Positions 60,016 to 64,000 of a DNA stretch of 64,000 nt are shown here, piece by piece (positions within the stretch are counted from its first letter, which is position 1; every line of letters starts with the position of its first letter). A program made the position numbers and the translations under genes. Below the pieces are notes generated by a model that worked only from the letters and a program-made list of their open reading frames with translations, was not told where the DNA came from and did no database searches. The stretch is from Candidatus Thorarchaeota archaeon. GTDB taxonomy: Archaea; Asgardarchaeota; Thorarchaeia; Thorarchaeales; Thorarchaeaceae. The stretch is taken from assembly GCA_011365025.1 (NCBI GenBank), contig RDOF01000013.1, positions 1-64,000 of the forward strand. The letters are read 5' to 3'.

Positions 60016-62666
60016 ACCAGGGGTTCATAGGATGCATACCCCTTCGTATCAACTTTGGTCTTTGCCTTCTCAAGAATTTGATTAATGCTACCCAAGGCGC
60101 CTAACTTGAACAGCGGGCTATTATTGTTGCCACATTGGTAGGAATAGGTGCATAGTGGGCATCCATCAACTGTATCGCAGTCGCACTTCTCAAGAATAGT
60201 CTTGGAACGATTGAAAGCTTCTTCAAGCTTGGTAAATAGGAGCTTTGAGGCGCCGTTGCCTCCCGGACTTCCATCATAGACGAAGATGATGCCCGAGTCG
60301 CCCATTGAAACTCCACCAATCTCTCGTGTGCTGCCGCCAGTGAGCATATCACTTGATTCAATTATCACATGCTCTAGGGCGTGGAATGCCCCTCCAAAGA
60401 GAGTTCCAGGAGGCATTTGCGGACCCTTAGCGCCTTTGAGCTTTCCTTCAATGTAGTCATTGACAATGTCGACAGGGCGAGGAGCAGTAAAGGCAAACCC
60501 TCTCGTTAGATATCGGTACTCAAGGGGAGATGGAAGGTCTGCGCGACCTACAATAGCCCCTGTACGAGTCAGGCGCTTTACATACCCATAGACTGTCTGT
60601 GTCATCTCAAGTGAACAATAAATGACATTGAGACCAAGTGCGGTTGTTTCCTCAAGCACGCTCATAATCCTAGGCATCGTTGAGTAGATTGGTTTTGTGT
60701 GAACACTTCGATCATTGAATGGTACTACTGTGGCACTGCCAAAACCTGGTCTGTAGCGAAAATCAACAGAGAGGTAGTTCTTCCCGCCGTGCAAGTAGAT
60801 AGCACCTGGATGTAGTTCCTGAGCTGCCATTGGCATTGAACGCTCACCCAATGTCGTTTCTCCTAGCTTAATCTGAACTGTATCGCCAATGCCCCTAATA
60901 CTGTATCCTCTCCATTCCTTCCGAGCCGTTTCGAAATCAATGACACGAACAGCCCCATCAGGCAGTACCTTGAGAAGGTTCTCTTCAACCAGAGCGTCCA
61001 AGATGCTCTGCTGCCTGGGGAGAAAGGATTCCTTCAGTTTTCCGCTCATTGCGGCGGCCAGAAACTGAAACCTACCTACAACCTCATTTCCCGGTTCCAT
61101 GTATGCGGCGTCAATGTCGGTGAAGTATTTGTCAGGTTCATGTCTATAGAAGGAGGAGATTGGATCGTTCTCTCTCAATGCCAATACTGCAATGCTCTCT
61201 TGACCCTTTCTTCCAGCTCGTCCAATCCGCTGAGTAAGTCGAGTAATGGAAACAATCATGCTGACCACGCTATCAAGGTCTCCAATGTCGATACCCAATT
61301 CAAGAGTTGGTGTGGACACTAGTATTGGCAAGTCCCCGTTCTTGAACTGAGACTCGACTTGGTTTCTGTACTTCCTTGACAATCCAGCGCGGTGGACCAT
61401 TGATTTCAGACCCGTATCCCGCAGCAGCATATTGAGAACTTCAGCCTCTGAATGCGTGTTTCCAAAGACAAGTGTTTTGAAACCCCCAGTTTGAAGTCGC
61501 TGAACAAGATCTACAATCATGCTATACTTGCTACGCTCACCTGGGTAGTACATTAGGAAGTGGATTGGGCCCCGTTTGGCACTCTCAGAAGCAATTAGTT
61601 CGACACTACAGTCAAATATCTGCTCGGCAAACTCCTTTGGATTTGCAATAGTTGCGGAGGCACCTATCTTTTGGAAAGATCCGGCTTCAAGCTCCAAGCG
61701 TTTAAGGATGTAGTAAAGATTGGCGCCCATGGAACCTGTGTAGAGATGAATCTCATCCAGGACAACATAATCGACTGTGTCAAGTAGAGGAATGAGCCGG
61801 GAACGGTCCCAGCCCAGATGGTAGTGAAGCACATCGGGATTTGTGAGCAGTATATCTGGAGGACGTTCATAGAGATTTTCGCGCTGAGCTTGGGAGACAT
61901 CTCCATCGAAAAGCCCCACCGTCAGACCTGAGGCCTCGCACATCTGAATTAGCTTGTCATACTGGTCTCTAGCGAGGGCTTTGGTGGGATAGATCAAGAG
62001 CGCTCTAATTCCAGGATTCATGAAGGAATCCTGTACCGAGAGGAGTAGCTTTCTGATAATCGGCAGAATGAAGGCCTCGGTCTTCCCTTGAGCAGTCGGA
62101 GCTGCAATTACAACATCCTTCCCACCGATTATGGCGTTGAAGGCGTGCTCCTGAAACGCATAAAGTCGAGAGAATCCCTTCTTCTCAAGATACTCAATAA
62201 GTCGACTTGGGAGCTGAGCCTCGGACAAATCACATCCGTAATCCGCATCGGTAGCAGGCATGTGCTTATACTTAACAAGACGATCGCGACCAGTGGAAAT
62301 CAAGGACCTAACAGTATCAGGAAGCTCCTCAATTGATGAACCACCATCTTCCACCATGGTGCGTATCTCTTTCTCGGACTGTATACGCATCCCCTTTGCA
62401 CGAGGCTTCTTGCGAGTTCCAGAAACATCCTCCCCCGCCTTAGTCGTTCTTCGTTTCCTTGGCTTTGCTTCCTCCCCTTCGGAGATACTGGACAATTGAC
62501 CGTTCTTAACAGCCTTCGAAAACTCATCGTAGGCGTCAAACAAATCCTTACGGGTTCCATCAACAAGAAGCTGAGCATCGCACCCAAAGCAGCGCACTGT
62601 CCAAATGTGGCCGCCTTTCCTGATGTCAAGCTTCGAACCACACTTGGGGCAATGCAGCACTGGCAC
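60012..62666 (-). CDS. MrfA-like DExH helicase with C-terminal DUF1998 domain
   Basis: This 884-aa protein starts with a zinc ribbon (CPKCGSKL...CFGCDAQL), then helicase motifs APTAQGKT (I), VLDEIHLY (II), GASATI (III) and QRIGRAGRKGQ (VI). The C-terminal region ends with a four-Cys cluster (CDCDTVDGCPLCTYSYQCG) typical of the MrfA/DUF1998 branch, which works with MrfB in bacterial repair of mitomycin lesions. Here no mrfB partner is adjacent; instead arcS and raSEA follow with overlap. It is the first gene of that operon. Function in archaea unknown; DNA or RNA remodelling likely. Confidence 0.9.
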   Translation of the reverse strand: MPVLHCPKCGSKLDIRKGGHIWTVRCFGCDAQLLVDGTRKDLFDAYDEFSKAVKNGQLSSISEGEEAKPRKRRTTKAGEDVSGTRKKPRAKGMRIQSEKEIRTMVEDGGSSIEELPDTVRSLISTGRDRLVKYKHMPATDADYGCDLSEAQLPSRLIEYLEKKGFSRLYAFQEHAFNAIIGGKDVVIAAPTAQGKTEAFILPIIRKLLLSVQDSFMNPGIRALLIYPTKALARDQYDKLIQMCEASGLTVGLFDGDVSQAQRENLYERPPDILLTNPDVLHYHLGWDRSRLIPLLDTVDYVVLDEIHLYTGSMGANLYYILKRLELEAGSFQKIGASATIANPKEFAEQIFDCSVELIASESAKRGPIHFLMYYPGERSKYSMIVDLVQRLQTGGFKTLVFGNTHSEAEVLNMLLRDTGLKSMVHRAGLSRKYRNQVESQFKNGDLPILVSTPTLELGIDIGDLDSVVSMIVSITRLTQRIGRAGRKGQESIAVLALRENDPISSFYRHEPDKYFTDIDAAYMEPGNEVVGRFQFLAAAMSGKLKESFLPRQQSILDALVEENLLKVLPDGAVRVIDFETARKEWRGYSIRGIGDTVQIKLGETTLGERSMPMAAQELHPGAIYLHGGKNYLSVDFRYRPGFGSATVVPFNDRSVHTKPIYSTMPRIMSVLEETTALGLNVIYCSLEMTQTVYGYVKRLTRTGAIVGRADLPSPLEYRYLTRGFAFTAPRPVDIVNDYIEGKLKGAKGPQMPPGTLFGGAFHALEHVIIESSDMLTGGSTREIGGVSMGDSGIIFVYDGSPGGNGASKLLFTKLEEAFNRSKTILEKCDCDTVDGCPLCTYSYQCGNNNSPLFKLGALGSINQILEKAKTKVDTKGYASYEPLV

Positions 62667-62789
62667 AAATCACACCTTCGCTCCAACAGCTTGATTGGTT
62701 CTTATCAAAGTTTGGCAGTGCACAATCGGTTCGATTGGTAGTAGTTGGACTCATTTGAGCAATTGGATGTAACGCAATGTTTTTAACGG

Positions 62790-62810
62790 CTGTGCAAGCA
62801 GCTTGCACAG
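62790..62810 (+). promoter_or_regulatory. 21-bp perfect palindrome upstream of thioredoxin gene
   Basis: CTGTGCAAG (62790-62798) and CTTGCACAG (62802-62810) are exact reverse complements around a 3-bp centre. The palindrome lies just after a TATA-like TTTTTAAC (62779-62786) and over the expected transcription start, 35 bp before the ATG at 62845. That is a classical site for a repressor, and the helicase operon starts 124 bp away on the other strand. Confidence 0.55.
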
Positions 62811-62844
62811 TCGAAGTCAGCTTATGATTGGGAGATGATAAATA

Positions 62845-63201
62845 ATGGTTGAAGAAATATCCTCAAGTCAACTCGATGAGGTAGTATCTAAGAACAAAGT
62901 GGTATTCCTGGACTGCCATGCAGTTTGGTGCGGACCTTGCAGGACGCTTTCTCCTCTTCTTGAAGAACTTGATACAAAGTACGGCGAGAAAGGATTCAAA
63001 GTTGTAAAGCTTGATGTGGACCAGAACCGGGAATTCAGCAGCGAGAACCGCGTCACTGGAGTACCAAGTGTCTTTGTCTTCAGTGAGGGCAGGCGTGTTG
63101 TATTTGACGATGGTCGAGGCAACAAAGTTGACCGATTAGTTGGCGTAATGCCAGAAGAGGTCTACACCCAGATTATTGAAGAGCTTCTTGCAGAAGCATA
63201 A
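62845..63201 (+). CDS. Thioredoxin (WCGPC)
   Basis: This 118-aa thioredoxin-fold protein has active site WCGPC (residues about 28-32) and the cis-proline GVPSVFVF. The N-terminal SSQLDEVVSKNKVVFLDCHA is standard. An unusual extra Cys-His (DCHAVWCGPC) sits before the active site. The start ATG at 62845 has GGGAGATGAT upstream. It reduces protein disulfides. A second thioredoxin gene follows 112 bp later. Confidence 0.93.
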   Translation: MVEEISSSQLDEVVSKNKVVFLDCHAVWCGPCRTLSPLLEELDTKYGEKGFKVVKLDVDQNREFSSENRVTGVPSVFVFSEGRRVVFDDGRGNKVDRLVGVMPEEVYTQIIEELLAEA

Positions 63202-63213
63202 TAATGTAGGGCC

Positions 63214-63232
63214 CCCCTGTCCTAGGCAGGGG
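63214..63232 (+). terminator. Hairpin after first thioredoxin gene
   Basis: CCCCTG (63214-63219) pairs with CAGGGG (63227-63232) around a 7-nt loop, 12 bp after the stop at 63201. A pyrimidine-rich stretch follows. It may terminate the first thioredoxin transcript. Confidence 0.55.
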
Positions 63233-63313
63233 CGTTCTCCTCTAATTCTCACTACTAATTCTACACAACATTATTAGGCACACTTCGTTTCCAAGACCCA
63301 AGGAGACGCAGAT

Positions 63314-63673
63314 TTGGTCCAAGACATCTCAGCAGAAGACGTGGATCGCCTTGTGTCAAAAACAAGGCTTGCCTTCTTAGATTGTTGGGCGCCATGGTGT
63401 AAACCGTGCCGCGACTTAGCCCCAATTCTGTCTGAGCTTGAGAAGGAATACAGTGACAATGAGAATGTCGCATTCTTCAAAATCAATGTTGATGAGTATC
63501 CTGAATTCACAAGAAAGCACAGAATCAGGGCAATCCCCTGTGTTCTTGTCTACTTTGAGGGCAGATTGCAGGAGATTGAGGACCCTGACAACAACCTGAA
63601 GAAGACGGACCGGCTCCTGGGAAGGAGAAGTTCTAATGTGTATGAGGCCGTGATTCAACAACTTCTGTCTTAG
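63314..63673 (+). CDS. Thioredoxin-like protein (WCKPC)
   Basis: This 119-aa protein starts from TTG at 63314 with GGAG 9 nt upstream. Its active site is WCKPC, in APWCKPCRDLAPILSELE, and the cis-proline loop is RAIPCVLVYF with an additional cysteine. Lys in place of Gly between the cysteines changes redox potential or partners compared with its neighbour. The two share length and layout and look like an old duplication. Confidence 0.9.
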   Translation: MVQDISAEDVDRLVSKTRLAFLDCWAPWCKPCRDLAPILSELEKEYSDNENVAFFKINVDEYPEFTRKHRIRAIPCVLVYFEGRLQEIEDPDNNLKKTDRLLGRRSSNVYEAVIQQLLS

Positions 63674-63702
63674 GACACCTTCCAACGCATTGTCATATGA
63701 TG

Positions 63703-63710
63703 TTTTATAA
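63703..63710 (+). promoter_or_regulatory. TATA box before the gamma-carbonic-anhydrase-like gene
   Basis: TTTTATAA lies 50 bp before the ATG at 63760, predicting a transcript start near 63732 and a leader of about 28 nt that includes the GAGGTGA site at 63748-63754. Confidence 0.55.
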
Positions 63711-63759
63711 CGAGGCTATCCTGAATCTGTTTTGTATTGAGAATCTAGAGGTGATACTA

Positions 63760-64000
63760 ATGCCCATTCTTCCATTTGGAGACAAGAATCCAAAGATAGA
63801 CAAAGAAGCCTTTGTGAGTCCCCAAGCAACAATAATTGGTGATGTCGAAATCAGTGCAGGAGCCAGCATATGGCCTGGTGCGGTCATTCGCGGCGACTAT
63901 GCTAGTGTAAGGATTGGACGAAAATCCGCAGTACAAGACAGTGTTGTCATCCATGCACATTCCGAAGACAATCCTACAATCATTGGAGACCATGCAATAA
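63760..64000 (+). CDS. Gamma-carbonic-anhydrase-like hexapeptide protein (3' end outside window)
   Basis: From ATG at 63760, with GAGGTGA 5 nt upstream, the frame is open to the window end (80 codons seen). It begins MPILPFGDKNPKID and shows left-handed beta-helix repeats (ATIIGDVEISAGASIWPGAV, IRGDYASVRIG) followed by VVIHAHSEDNPTIIGDH. The HAH histidines are at the position of the metal-binding set in gamma-carbonic anhydrases and related PaaY/YrdA proteins. Whether it hydrates CO2 depends on residues beyond the window. Confidence 0.88.
   Translation, partial: MPILPFGDKNPKIDKEAFVSPQATIIGDVEISAGASIWPGAVIRGDYASVRIGRKSAVQDSVVIHAHSEDNPTIIGDHAI

Noticed and set aside
1..64000. CRISPR array, insertion sequence, prophage or integrase attachment site
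   Set aside because: No regularly spaced repeats, no transposase or integrase-like product, and no direct repeat flanking the tRNA-His was found.

Overview
The window is archaeal and most likely comes from an Asgard archaeon, perhaps a Thorarchaeota-type lineage. The evidence is a TFIIB, an archaeal family-B DNA polymerase, a Rad50/Mre11/HerA/NurA repair operon, the archaeosine pair ArcS/RaSEA, a DGGGP-synthase-like UbiA protein, and above all a compact ESCRT locus (about 24.4-29.9 kb) that other archaeal phyla do not carry in this form. Phylum-level placement is an inference; no rRNA gene is present. Genes are tightly packed on both strands. GTG and TTG starts, 4-nt ATGA/GTGA overlaps, short hairpins just after stop codons, and some very short leaders are common. 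I see no CRISPR array, insertion sequence or prophage.

Layout. 0-1.5 kb: nickel/cobalt ECF uptake genes (cbiN-like, partial, and cbiM/nikM) divergent from nikR. 1.5-9.6 kb: small membrane, secreted and zinc-ribbon proteins, a QueG-like Fe-S protein, a DUF2804 protein, tRNA-His, regulators, a 42-codon gene hidden in a gap, and a TraB-family protein. 9.6-12.6 kb: regulator, ECF S-component and hypB in one operon, followed by a second S-component-like protein. 12.6-24.3 kb: zinc-ribbon/Yip1 protein, UbiA prenyltransferase, endonuclease IV, THUMP methylase, a longin-like protein, TFIIB, ArgRS and TldD/PmbA. 24.4-29.9 kb: the ESCRT locus, with a B-box/PH-like/steadiness-box protein, ESCRT-III, an 88-aa orphan, Vps4, Vps25, and a Vps28-like plus EAP30 (Vps22-like) fusion. 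30-38.7 kb: AspRS, small regulator, alpha/beta hydrolase, DNA methyltransferase, class-III aminotransferase and hypothetical proteins. 38.8-43.8 kb: PolB with PIP-box-like motifs at both ends, a PPC/DUF296 protein, a HIT protein, and a GATase/GIFT-like coiled-coil protein. 43.8-53.7 kb: a minus-strand run nurA-herA-mre11-rad50, then two paralogous polytopic GT-C-like membrane proteins. 53.9-64 kb: a degenerate metallo-beta-lactamase-fold protein, a cytosolic protein with DUF11-like repeats, the mrfA-like helicase-arcS-raSEA operon, two thioredoxins, and a gamma-carbonic-anhydrase-like gene cut by the window end.

How the genes fit together. NikM/NikN, NikR and HypB form a nickel economy (uptake, sensing, insertion into hydrogenase). 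The ESCRT genes carry most of a eukaryote-type ESCRT-I/II/III/Vps4 pathway in under 6 kb, with ESCRT-I-like and ESCRT-II-like modules fused in single polypeptides. NurA/HerA/Mre11/Rad50 is the archaeal end-resection machine. ArcS/RaSEA convert preQ0-tRNA to archaeosine. The longin-like and Yip1-like proteins fit the Asgard theme of eukaryote-type membrane biology, but those two calls rest on fold-level resemblance only.
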